Part shown: positions 1-7,257 of the stretch, piece after piece | How the letters are laid out: each line of letters opens with the position of its first letter | How positions within the stretch are numbered: the stretch's first letter is position 1 | Origin: an uncultured Blautia sp. | GTDB lineage: Bacteria > Bacillota > Clostridia > Lachnospirales > Lachnospiraceae | Reading direction: 5' to 3' | Length of the DNA stretch: 27,226 nt | Assembly: GCF_934371575.1 (NCBI RefSeq) | Contig: NZ_CAKRNY010000047.1 | Span: forward strand, 1-27,226 | Position numbers and translations under genes: made by a program | Notes under the pieces: generated by a model | Seen by the model: only the letters and a program-made list of their open reading frames with translations | The model's database searches: none | Told to the model about the DNA's origin: nothing

Positions 1-5
1 TAAAG

Positions 6-77
6 CAGCCAGTACGAGAATCGAACTCGTGTTTTCGCCGTGAGAGGGCGACGTCTTAACCCCTTGACCAACTGGCC
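6..77 (-). tRNA. tRNA-Glu (anticodon CTC)
   Basis: Read on the minus strand this folds into a complete 72-nt cloverleaf. It has a 7-bp acceptor stem (GGCCAGT with ACTGGCT, one G-U pair), a 3-bp D stem, a 5-bp anticodon stem (TCGCC/GGCGA) with loop CTCTCAC, and a T arm ACGAG-TTCGATT-CTCGT. The anticodon is CTC, which reads GAG (Glu). The discriminator base is G and CCA is not encoded, so CCA must be added after transcription. The gene is close to the window edge, so its terminator or any following tRNAs cannot be seen. Confidence 0.95.
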
Positions 78-95
78 GTGTCAACCGACTTGCTT

Positions 96-124
96 AGTAT
101 ATCTTACTTTTTCGCAGAATGCAA
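96..124 (-). promoter_or_regulatory. Promoter of tRNA-Glu
   Basis: On the minus strand there is TTGCAT, a 17-bp spacer, then TATACT. This places the start of transcription about 12 nt upstream of the tRNA 5' end, a normal short leader for RNase P processing. It faces away from the parE promoter across a very A/T-rich stretch. Confidence 0.75.
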
Positions 125-237
125 GCACTTTTTTTATTTTTTTTGCAAAAAATTTCAAAAATATGAAAAAAACCAGGAAATATGCGGCTTTGCGGCTTCA
201 AAAAAATTTTGTACAAAACAGAAAAGGGAAATTTTAC
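125..237. other. A/T-rich divergent spacer between tRNA and parE promoters
   Basis: This stretch of long T and A runs holds no plausible gene. Short open frames cross it but lack ribosome binding sites and any protein-like composition. It lies directly upstream of two outward-facing promoters, so the A/T tracts could act as UP elements for either one; that role is inference only. Confidence 0.4.
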
Positions 238-267
238 TTGCAAAAATACCATAAACTGGGGTATGAT
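238..267 (+). promoter_or_regulatory. Promoter of parE-parC
   Basis: TTGCAA (238-243), an 18-bp spacer and TATGAT (262-267) form a good vegetative promoter. Transcription would begin near 274, giving a leader of about 145 nt before the parE start at 418. Confidence 0.7.
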
Positions 268-303
268 ATAGAACGAATGTTTGAACATAAGTTTTTGAGG
301 AGA

Positions 304-327
304 AAGCGGACGAGTATGTCCGCTTTT
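304..327 (+). terminator. Terminator-like hairpin in parE leader
   Basis: AAGCGGAC and GTCCGCTT form a perfect 8-bp stem around a 6-nt loop (GAGTAT), followed by a short T run (324-327). It lies about 30 nt downstream of the predicted transcription start and 90 nt upstream of the parE start. The weak T tract suggests a partial terminator (attenuator) or an mRNA-stabilising hairpin rather than a full stop. Confidence 0.45.
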
Positions 328-417
328 CATAACCGCTGAAATAAATGCAAAGGAGCTGCTTGGCAGACGAGACTTTGTAAGAGGTAATTATTTGTTGGAA
401 AGAAAGGAATTGACACC

Positions 418-2343
418 ATGGCAAAGAAAGACACTTACGACGCAGGTAGTATTTCTGTCCTGGAAGGACTGGAGGCTGTCCGAAAGCGTCCGGGAATGTA
501 CATCGGAAGTGTATCCAGGAAAGGTCTGAATCATCTGATCTATGAAATTGTGGACAATGCAGTAGATGAGCATCTTGCTGGCTACTGTTCGAATATTGAG
601 GTAACTCTGGAGAAGGACGGCTCCTGTACGGTCAGAGATAACGGACGTGGAATTCCGGTAGACATGCATGCTAAGGGCGTTTCTGCAGAACGTCTTGTAT
701 TTACCACTCTTCATGCAGGCGGTAAATTTGACAATTCAGCCTATAAGACAAGCGGTGGACTTCATGGCGTTGGTTCTTCCGTTGTAAATGCCCTGTCCAC
801 TTATCTGGATATCAAGATCAGTCGTGACGGGTTTGTACATCACGATCACTATGAGCGGGGAGTACCGACAGTAGAGCTGGAAGAGGGGCTTCTTCCCAAA
901 CTGGGGAAAACCAGACAGACAGGAACCTGTGTGAACTTTCTTCCGGATCCGGAGATCTTTGAGAAGACACGATTTTCTGCTACAGAGGTAAAGAGCCGTC
1001 TTCATGAGACTGCTTATCTGAATCCGAATCTGACAATTCATTTTATGGATCTTCGCGGTGATACACCGGAAGACATCACCTATCACGAACCAGATGGAAT
1101 TGTAGGCTATATCAAAGATCTGAACCGCAATTCAGAAGCGCTTCACGAGCCTGTCTATCTGAAAGGCGAGGCAGATGGAATTCAGGTAGAAGCGGCGTTT
1201 CAGTACACAAATGAGTTTCGCGAGAATGTACTTGGTTTTTGTAATAATATCTATAATGCAGAGGGGGGTACCCACCTTACCGGATTTAAAACTACTTTTA
1301 CCACTGTAATGAATACTTATGCCCGTGAGATCGGTGTCCTGAAAGAGAAGGATGCTAATTTCACCGGTGCAGATATCCGTAACGGAATGACCGCCGTAGT
1401 TTCTATCAAGCACCCGGAGCCACGCTTCGAAGGACAGACCAAGACCAAGCTGGATAACCAGGATGCAGCACGTGCTACAGGTAAGGTAATGTCTGAACAG
1501 TTGGTGCTTTATTTTGACCGTAATCTGGAAGTGCTGAAAACAGTTTTATCCTGCGCGGAGAAGGCTGCCAAAATCCGTAAAACAGAGGAGCGCGCAAAGA
1601 CAAACCTTCTCACGAAACAGAAATATTCCTTTGATTCCAATGGAAAGCTTGCAAACTGTGAGAAAAAGGATCCTTCTCTTTGTGAAATTTTCATCGTAGA
1701 GGGAGATTCCGCCGGTGGTTCTGCGAAAACAGCCAGAGACCGTAACTACCAGGCAATCCTGCCAATCCGTGGTAAGATCCTGAATGTAGAGAAGGCTACC
1801 ATTGATAAGGTACTTGCGAATGCGGAAATCAAGACTATGATCAATGCTTTTGGCTGTGGATTTTCCGAGGGCTATGGAAATGATTTTGATATCTCAAAGC
1901 TTCGCTACGACAAGATTGTGATCATGGCAGATGCGGATGTGGACGGTGCCCATATTTCCACCCTTTTACTTACTTTATTTTACCGATTTATGCCGGAATT
2001 GATCTACGAGGGACATATATACATTGCGATGCCGCCTCTTTATAAAGTAATGCCGAAAAAAGGTGCGGAAGAGTATCTGTATGATGATAAGGCACTGGAA
2101 AAATACCGCCGCAGCCATAAGCAGGGAAGCTTTACCCTTCAAAGATATAAAGGTCTTGGAGAGATGGATGCCCAGCAGCTTTGGGAGACTACATTGAATC
2201 CTGAGACCAGACGGATGAAACGAGTGGAAATCGAGGATGCACGTATGGCATCCAATGTGACCGAAATTCTGATGGGAAGTGATGTGCCGCCGAGAAAGGC
2301 GTTTATTTACGAACACGCTGCAGATGCGGAACTGGATATTTAA
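418..2343 (+). CDS. parE: DNA topoisomerase IV subunit B (GyrB/ParE family)
   Basis: This is the ATPase subunit of a type IIA topoisomerase, which with the A subunit passes one DNA duplex through another to decatenate or relax DNA. The 641-aa protein shows the GHKL ATPase motifs: Glu43 in EIVDNAVDE, DNGRGIP at 74-80, and GGLHGVGS at 113-120. It also has the TOPRIM residues EGDSAGG from Glu428 and DADVDG (Asp505, Asp507, Asp509). Length fits ParE and short Firmicute GyrB. It starts at ATG 418 behind AAAGGA, and parC follows after 43 nt. The B subunit alone does not separate gyrase from topoisomerase IV: TOPRIM residues such as GKILNVEKA look GyrB-like. The ParE name rests on the partner gene lacking a GyrA box, so a second gyrase remains possible. 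Confidence 0.8.
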   Translation: MAKKDTYDAGSISVLEGLEAVRKRPGMYIGSVSRKGLNHLIYEIVDNAVDEHLAGYCSNIEVTLEKDGSCTVRDNGRGIPVDMHAKGVSAERLVFTTLHAGGKFDNSAYKTSGGLHGVGSSVVNALSTYLDIKISRDGFVHHDHYERGVPTVELEEGLLPKLGKTRQTGTCVNFLPDPEIFEKTRFSATEVKSRLHETAYLNPNLTIHFMDLRGDTPEDITYHEPDGIVGYIKDLNRNSEALHEPVYLKGEADGIQVEAAFQYTNEFRENVLGFCNNIYNAEGGTHLTGFKTTFTTVMNTYAREIGVLKEKDANFTGADIRNGMTAVVSIKHPEPRFEGQTKTKLDNQDAARATGKVMSEQLVLYFDRNLEVLKTVLSCAEKAAKIRKTEERAKTNLLTKQKYSFDSNGKLANCEKKDPSLCEIFIVEGDSAGGSAKTARDRNYQAILPIRGKILNVEKATIDKVLANAEIKTMINAFGCGFSEGYGNDFDISKLRYDKIVIMADADVDGAHISTLLLTLFYRFMPELIYEGHIYIAMPPLYKVMPKKGAEEYLYDDKALEKYRRSHKQGSFTLQRYKGLGEMDAQQLWETTLNPETRRMKRVEIEDARMASNVTEILMGSDVPPRKAFIYEHAADAELDI

Positions 2344-2386
2344 GAAGAAAATTCCTCAGATTTCAGTTTAGAAAGGAAAATAGATT

Positions 2387-4633
2387 ATGGAAACAAAACA
2401 GGAGAATGTAATTGCCACGGACTATGCAGACGTGATGCAGAAATCCTATATAGATTACGCCATGAGTGTTATCATATCCAGGGCACTTCCGGATGTAAGG
2501 GACGGTCTGAAGCCGGTACAGAGAAGAACCCTGTACGATATGTATGAGCTTGGAATCCGTTATGACAGACCGTATCGTAAATGTGCGCGTATCGTGGGTG
2601 ATACCATGGGTAAATATCATCCTCACGGAGACAGCTCCATTTATGAAGCTCTGGTTGTAATGGCCCAGGATTTCAAGAAAGGGAAGATTCTGGTAGATGG
2701 TCATGGGAACTTTGGCTCCATAGAAGGGGATGGCGCCGCTGCAATGCGATATACAGAGGCAAGGCTGGAGAAACTGACACAGGAGGTTTTTCTTGCTGAC
2801 CTTGATAAAAACGTTGTGGATTTTATGCCTAATTTTGATGAAACAGAGAAGGAACCTCAGGTGCTTCCGGTGAAAATCCCCAATCTTCTTGTAAATGGCG
2901 CTGATGGCATTGCTGTAGGTATGGCAACCAGTATTCCTCCCCACAATCTTGGTGAGGTTGTGGATGCTGTGAAAGCATATATTAAGAACAGTGACATCAG
3001 TGTAAAAGGCCTGATGCGTTATCTGAAAGGACCGGATTTCCCGACAGGAGGTCTGGTGGTAAACAAAGATGACCTTCTTGGCATTTATGAGACCGGAAGC
3101 GGTAAGCTTCGTCTTCGCGGTAAAGTAGAGGTGGAAAAAATAAAAGGTGGTCGTCAGCAGCTTGTGATCACTGAAATTCCGTACACCATGATCGGCGCCA
3201 ATATTGGAAAATTTCTTAACGATGTGGCTTCTCTTGTGGAAAATAAAAAAACTACAGATATTGTGGATATTTCCAATCAGTCTTCCAAAGAAGGAATCCG
3301 TATTGTTCTGGAGCTGAAAAAAGATGCGGATGTTGAAAATCTTACCAATATGCTCTATAAAAAGACCAGACTGGAGGATACCTTTGGAGTTAATATGCTG
3401 GCTGTTGCGGATGGGCGTCCGGAAACCTTAAGCCTGAAGCAGATTATTGAACACCATGTGGATTTTGTGTTCGAGGTCACTACGCGTAAATATAAGACTC
3501 TTCTTGGAAAAGAGCTTGAGAAAAAGGAAATTCAGGAAGGTCTTATCAAAGCCTGCGATGTTATCGATCTGATCATTGAAATCCTCCGCGGCAGCAAAAG
3601 CCGTGATCAGGTAAAAAAATGTCTGGTAGAGGGTGTGACAGAGGGAATCAGATTTAAATCCAAGGCCAGCGAAAAGGCTGCGAAGAATCTGAAATTTACA
3701 GAGAATCAGGCAACAGCAATTCTTGAAATGCGTCTGTATCGTCTGATCGGTCTGGAAATCCAGGCTCTTCAGGCAGAGTATGACCAGACAATGAAAAACA
3801 TTGCTTCTTATGAAGATATTTTAAATAATTACGATTCCATGTGTGAGGTTATTATCGAAGAACTGGATGGAATTAAAAAAGAATACAGTACAAAGAGAAG
3901 AACTGTGATCGAGAATGCAGAAGAGGCTGTATACGAAGAGAAAAAGATGGAAGAAACAGAAGTATGCTTCCTGATGGATCGTTTTGGTTATATTCGTCTT
4001 ATTGACAGAAATGCATATGAGCGAAACAAAGAGGCGGCTCATGCAGAGAATAAATTTATTTTTACCTGTATGAATACAGACAAGATCTGTATTTTCACGG
4101 ATATGGGACGAATGCATTCTGTTAAGGTGGCAGATATTCCACTGGTGCGCTTCCGGGATAAGGGAACCCCGGTAGACAATCTGAGCAACTATGACAGCAG
4201 CCAGGAGCAGATCCTCTATGTGGCTCCTGTTGGACAGGTGAAGCTGTCAACCCTTCTGTTTGTTACAAAGACTTCCATGTGTAAGCTTGTTGCAGGAGAT
4301 GAGTTCGATGTGTCAAAGAGAACAATTGCATCTACCAAGCTGGCAGATGAGGACAGGCTGATTTTTGTAGGTACGGCAGATGAAATGGAACAGGTTGTAT
4401 TCCAGAGCCAGGGCGGTTATTTCCTTCGTATTCTGAAAACAGAGATTTCCACCATGAAGAAAACCTCTGTAGGTGTAAGAGGTATGAAGTTGGGAGATGG
4501 GGATGAACTGGAACATGCTTATCTGATAGAACCACGTCAGGAATATACGATCCAGTATCATGATAAACCATATGCTTTGAATAGGGTTAAGCTTGCAAAA
4601 CGTGATACAAAGGGTACAAAACCGAGATTTTAG
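2387..4633 (+). CDS. parC: DNA topoisomerase IV subunit A (GyrA/ParC family)
   Basis: This is the DNA cleavage and rejoining subunit, forming a heterotetramer with the upstream gene product. In the 748-aa protein the catalytic Tyr122 follows Arg121 in AMRYTEARL. The quinolone-determining segment reads [19 protein letters not shown], with Ser83 and Glu87 at the E. coli GyrA positions, the usual sensitive residues. A beta-pinwheel C-terminal domain begins near residue 520 ([14 protein letters not shown]). Where GyrA carries QRRGGKG, this protein has [13 protein letters not shown] at about 543-556, so the GyrA box needed for DNA wrapping is absent. Together with the length (E. coli ParC is about 750 aa), this favours ParC. 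ATG 2387 is preceded by AAAGGA at 9 nt. Confidence 0.8.
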   Translation: METKQENVIATDYADVMQKSYIDYAMSVIISRALPDVRDGLKPVQRRTLYDMYELGIRYDRPYRKCARIVGDTMGKYHPHGDSSIYEALVVMAQDFKKGKILVDGHGNFGSIEGDGAAAMRYTEARLEKLTQEVFLADLDKNVVDFMPNFDETEKEPQVLPVKIPNLLVNGADGIAVGMATSIPPHNLGEVVDAVKAYIKNSDISVKGLMRYLKGPDFPTGGLVVNKDDLLGIYETGSGKLRLRGKVEVEKIKGGRQQLVITEIPYTMIGANIGKFLNDVASLVENKKTTDIVDISNQSSKEGIRIVLELKKDADVENLTNMLYKKTRLEDTFGVNMLAVADGRPETLSLKQIIEHHVDFVFEVTTRKYKTLLGKELEKKEIQEGLIKACDVIDLIIEILRGSKSRDQVKKCLVEGVTEGIRFKSKASEKAAKNLKFTENQATAILEMRLYRLIGLEIQALQAEYDQTMKNIASYEDILNNYDSMCEVIIEELDGIKKEYSTKRRTVIENAEEAVYEEKKMEETEVCFLMDRFGYIRLIDRNAYERNKEAAHAENKFIFTCMNTDKICIFTDMGRMHSVKVADIPLVRFRDKGTPVDNLSNYDSSQEQILYVAPVGQVKLSTLLFVTKTSMCKLVAGDEFDVSKRTIASTKLADEDRLIFVGTADEMEQVVFQSQGGYFLRILKTEISTMKKTSVGVRGMKLGDGDELEHAYLIEPRQEYTIQYHDKPYALNRVKLAKRDTKGTKPRF

Positions 4634-4697
4634 GAAAATGCAGGGAAAACAAAAAAGATGCGAAATACGGAGCAAAACAGGTAAATGTAAAAAGTCC

Positions 4698-4726
4698 TTG
4701 CAATTTGGAATTAAAGGTGTTAGAAT
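4698..4726 (+). promoter_or_regulatory. Promoter of the rimP-nusA-infB operon
   Basis: TTGCAA (4698-4703), a 17-bp spacer and TAGAAT (4721-4726) lie in the 250-bp gap between parC and rimP. Predicted start of transcription is near 4733, about 20 nt before a strong intrinsic terminator and 150 nt before rimP. Confidence 0.7.
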
Positions 4727-4753
4727 GAAGGCAATCAGAACTTGTTGACAAAG

Positions 4754-4778
4754 GAGTGGGCGTGAGCCCACTCTTTTT
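4754..4778 (+). terminator. Intrinsic terminator in rimP leader (candidate attenuator)
   Basis: GAGTGGGC and GCCCACTC pair as a perfect 8-bp G/C-rich stem with a GTGA tetraloop, followed immediately by five T. It lies downstream of the predicted rimP promoter, so besides ending parC read-through it would stop the operon's own transcript unless antitermination occurs. NusA, encoded in this operon, stimulates such terminators in Firmicutes, making feedback control plausible (inference). Confidence 0.75.
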
Positions 4779-4883
4779 GCTGATAAGGATGACCAGTACA
4801 GCGAATTTGCAGTCGGAAAGCCAGCTATGATAAATACAAAGGCAGACGGCAGCAGATGCCAGACAGGAAAGGCAGGTGGGAAA

Positions 4884-5348
4884 ATGAGCAGAAAAGAAGA
4901 GTATGAACAGAAAGCAGAAGCAATGCTGGCTCCTATTGTAGAGAGCAATGGATTCGAACTGGTAGACGTAGAATATGTGAAGGAAGCAGGAAACTGGTAT
5001 CTTCGAGGATATATTGACAAGCCAGGTGGAATTACGGTGAATGACTGTGAGACAGTAAGCCGCGCTTTCAGCGACAAACTGGATGAAGACGATTTCATCG
5101 AAGAAAGCTACATTATGGAGATCAGCTCTCCGGGACTTGACAGACCGCTGAAGAAGGAAAAAGATTTTGCCAGAAGTATTGGTAAACTGGTAGAGATCAG
5201 AACCTACCGGCCAATTGAAAAACAGAAAGAATTTTGTGGTGAACTGACAGCATATGATAATAACAGTGTGACTATAGAGGAAGAAGGTACCCCTCGCACT
5301 TTTGATAAGAAGGATATCGCACTGGTGCGTCTGGCAATTGATTTTTAA
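4884..5348 (+). CDS. rimP: Ribosome maturation factor RimP
   Basis: RimP binds the 30S subunit and is needed for its late maturation. The 154-aa protein has the family N-terminal alpha/beta domain (LAPIVESNGFELVDVEYV, then GITVNDCETVSRAF) and the diagnostic ISSPGLDRPL segment leading into the C-terminal SH3-like barrel. An upstream in-frame ATG at 4827 would add 19 residues of unlikely sequence. ATG 4884 is preferred because AGGTGG lies 4 nt before it and the protein then begins MSRKEEYEQK at the usual family length. It is the first gene of the operon, with nusA 22 nt downstream. Confidence 0.92.
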   Translation: MSRKEEYEQKAEAMLAPIVESNGFELVDVEYVKEAGNWYLRGYIDKPGGITVNDCETVSRAFSDKLDEDDFIEESYIMEISSPGLDRPLKKEKDFARSIGKLVEIRTYRPIEKQKEFCGELTAYDNNSVTIEEEGTPRTFDKKDIALVRLAIDF

Positions 5349-5370
5349 AGTTAAGGAGGAAATTAGAAAA

Positions 5371-6570
5371 ATGAACAAGGAGTTAATGGGTGCTCTGGAC
5401 GAACTGGAACGTGATAAGAATATCAGCAAGGAAACCATTCTGGATGCTATTGAGCAGTCTCTGATTCAGGCATATAAGAATCATTTCGGAAAAGCTGACA
5501 ATGTACACGTTACCATTAACCGGGAGACAGGTGACTTCAGCGTATTTGCAGACCGTAAGGTTGTAGAGTTCGTAGAGGATCCGGCAGAAGAGATTTCCCT
5601 TGTGGAGGCACAGAAGCAGAACACGAATGCAGAGGTTGGCGATATTATAAAGGTGCCGGTACACTCTGATAAATTTGGTCGTATTGCGACACAGAATGCA
5701 AAGAACATAATCCTTCAGAAAATCCGCGAGGAAGAGCGCAAGGTACTGTTTGATCAGTATCATGGCAATGAGAAGGAGGTTGTTACAGGTGTTGTGCAGC
5801 GTGTTGTGGGACACAATGTAAGTGTAAACCTTGGAAAAGCAGATGCAGTCCTTGCTGAAAATGAGCAGGTGAAGGGGGAAAACTTCCAGCCTACTGAGAG
5901 AATTAAAGTTTATATTCTCGAAGTTAAGGATACACCGAAGGGACCGCGTATTCTGGTTTCCAGAACACACCCAGGCCTTGTGAAACGTCTTTTTGAATCC
6001 GAGGTTGCAGAGGTAAAGGACGGAACTGTTGAGATTAAGAGCATTGCCCGTGAGGCTGGTTCCCGTACCAAGCTTGCTGTATGGAGCAACGATCCTGATG
6101 TAGATCCGGTTGGAGCATGTGTAGGTGTAAATGGTGCACGTGTCAGCGCAATTGTAAATGAGCTTCGCGGTGAGAAAATTGATATTATCAACTGGGATGA
6201 GAACCCGGCAATCCTGATCGAGAATGCATTAAGCCCGGCGAAGGTAATTGCTGTTATGGCAGATCCGGATGAGAAGACAGCTCTTGTTGTTGTTCCAGAT
6301 TACCAGCTTTCCCTTGCAATTGGAAAAGAGGGACAGAATGCACGTCTTGCAGCACGACTGACAGGATTTAAGATTGATATCAAGAGCGAAACCCAGGCAA
6401 GAGAGTCCGGTGACTTCTATGATTATGACGAGGATGAGGAAGAGTACTATGATGAAGATGAGTACGAGGAATCCTCTGAGGAAGAAGTTTCCGGGGACAG
6501 CGATGCTGAGGCTGCCGGTGAAGAGTCCGAAGAGACTGAGGATGCGGTAGAGAATGAAGACGAAGAATAA
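5371..6570 (+). CDS. nusA: Transcription termination/antitermination factor NusA
   Basis: NusA binds RNA polymerase and nascent RNA, modulating pausing, intrinsic termination and antitermination. The 399-aa protein has the N-terminal polymerase-binding domain ([19 protein letters not shown] onward), an S1 domain at about 135-200, and two KH domains ([20 protein letters not shown] and [18 protein letters not shown]). A very acidic Asp/Glu/Tyr tail runs from about residue 355 and replaces the acidic repeats of proteobacterial NusA. ATG 5371 follows AAGGAGG at a good distance; an upstream in-frame ATG at 5302 lies inside rimP and is rejected. The start of rnpM overlaps the end of this gene by 17 nt. 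Confidence 0.95.
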   Translation: MNKELMGALDELERDKNISKETILDAIEQSLIQAYKNHFGKADNVHVTINRETGDFSVFADRKVVEFVEDPAEEISLVEAQKQNTNAEVGDIIKVPVHSDKFGRIATQNAKNIILQKIREEERKVLFDQYHGNEKEVVTGVVQRVVGHNVSVNLGKADAVLAENEQVKGENFQPTERIKVYILEVKDTPKGPRILVSRTHPGLVKRLFESEVAEVKDGTVEIKSIAREAGSRTKLAVWSNDPDVDPVGACVGVNGARVSAIVNELRGEKIDIINWDENPAILIENALSPAKVIAVMADPDEKTALVVVPDYQLSLAIGKEGQNARLAARLTGFKIDIKSETQARESGDFYDYDEDEEEYYDEDEYEESSEEEVSGDSDAEAAGEESEETEDAVENEDEE

Positions 6571-6832
6571 GATTCCCATGCGCCAGTGTACTGGCTGCAG
6601 AGAAATGAAGAATAAAAAAGAAATGATCAGGGTGTTGAAAACCGCAGAGGATGAGATCATTCTGGATGCTACAGGCAGGAAAAACGGTCGCGGGGCGTAT
6701 ATCTGCTTTAACCGTCAGTGCCTGGAGAAGGCCAGAAAGAATCACGGACTGGAGCGTTCTTTGAAGGCATCTATCCCGGATGAGGTTTATGAGAGCCTTG
6801 AGAAGGAGTTTGACAGTATTGAAGAACAATAA
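6554..6832 (+). CDS. rnpM: RNase P modulator RnpM (YlxR family)
   Basis: This small RNA-binding protein of the YlxR (DUF448) family has recently been reported in Bacillus to bind and modulate RNase P. The 92-aa protein contains the family signatures MRQCTGCREMKNKKEMIRV near the start and GRKNGRGAYIC in the middle. The start overlaps the nusA stop by 17 nt, indicating translational coupling, and its position between nusA and the L7Ae-like gene is the conserved Firmicute arrangement. No other function is indicated by the sequence. Confidence 0.88.
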   Translation: MKTKNKIPMRQCTGCREMKNKKEMIRVLKTAEDEIILDATGRKNGRGAYICFNRQCLEKARKNHGLERSLKASIPDEVYESLEKEFDSIEEQ

Positions 6833-7139
6833 AGCGTTGTCCCTGATCGGACTTGCGACAAAGGCGGGCAAAACAGTCAGCGGAGAATTTTCCACTGAGA
6901 AGTCCATTAAGACAGGTAAAGGATATCTTGCAATCGTAGCCGGAGATTCTTCTGATAATACCAAGAAGAAATTCCGGAACATGTGTGAATTTTATGAGGT
7001 TCCGTTGTATATCCTTTCAGATAAAGAAACATTGGGGCATGCTATGGGCAAGGAATTTCGTGCCAGCCTTGCTGTACAGGACTGGAATTTTGCAGAGGCA
7101 ATTATGAAAGTTCTGCAGGAGGAAGGCAGGGAGTGCTAA
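6819..7139 (+). CDS. ylxQ: L7Ae/L30e-family RNA-binding protein (YlxQ)
   Basis: This L7Ae-type protein presumably binds kink-turn RNA; its exact role is unknown. The predicted 106-aa product carries the family pattern [18 protein letters not shown] near the N-terminus, then [15 protein letters not shown]. The open frame extends upstream, but TTG 6819 is the best start: AAGGAG lies 10 nt before it, and the protein then has the usual length of about 100 aa. This start lies 14 nt inside the end of rnpM, so the two are probably translationally coupled. An ATG at 6780 is in frame but would give an atypical basic extension and a longer overlap. Confidence 0.82.
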   Translation: MKNNKALSLIGLATKAGKTVSGEFSTEKSIKTGKGYLAIVAGDSSDNTKKKFRNMCEFYEVPLYILSDKETLGHAMGKEFRASLAVQDWNFAEAIMKVLQEEGREC

Positions 7140-7182
7140 AAGGCATTGTCCGAAAATAAAAGAGAACCTGAACCAAAGAGAA

Positions 7183-7206
7183 AAAAGCGTTCCAGGGAAT
7201 GCTTTT
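7183..7206 (+). terminator. Hairpin with T run upstream of infB (candidate attenuator)
   Basis: AAAAGCGTTC and GAATGCTTTT pair over 10 bp (one G-U) around CAGG, and the 3' arm ends in TTTT. A competing pairing, GGGAA (7195-7199) with TTCCC (7212-7216), would break the 3' arm of this hairpin. The two structures are mutually exclusive, as expected of a terminator/antiterminator pair, but no experiment or alignment supports this yet. Confidence 0.45.
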
Positions 7207-7257
7207 AAGTGTTCCCGGGAAATAGGGCTTTCAGTTTTGGTGAAGGGAGAATGGCAT

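Noticed and set aside
40..339. 99-codon plus-strand frame over the tRNA and parE promoter
   Set aside because: It begins inside the antisense of the tRNA, lacks a ribosome binding site and crosses a promoter and hairpin.
418..4633. Naming the topoisomerase pair gyrB-gyrA
   Set aside because: The A subunit has no GyrA box and the genes are not next to dnaA/recF here; kept as an alternative only.
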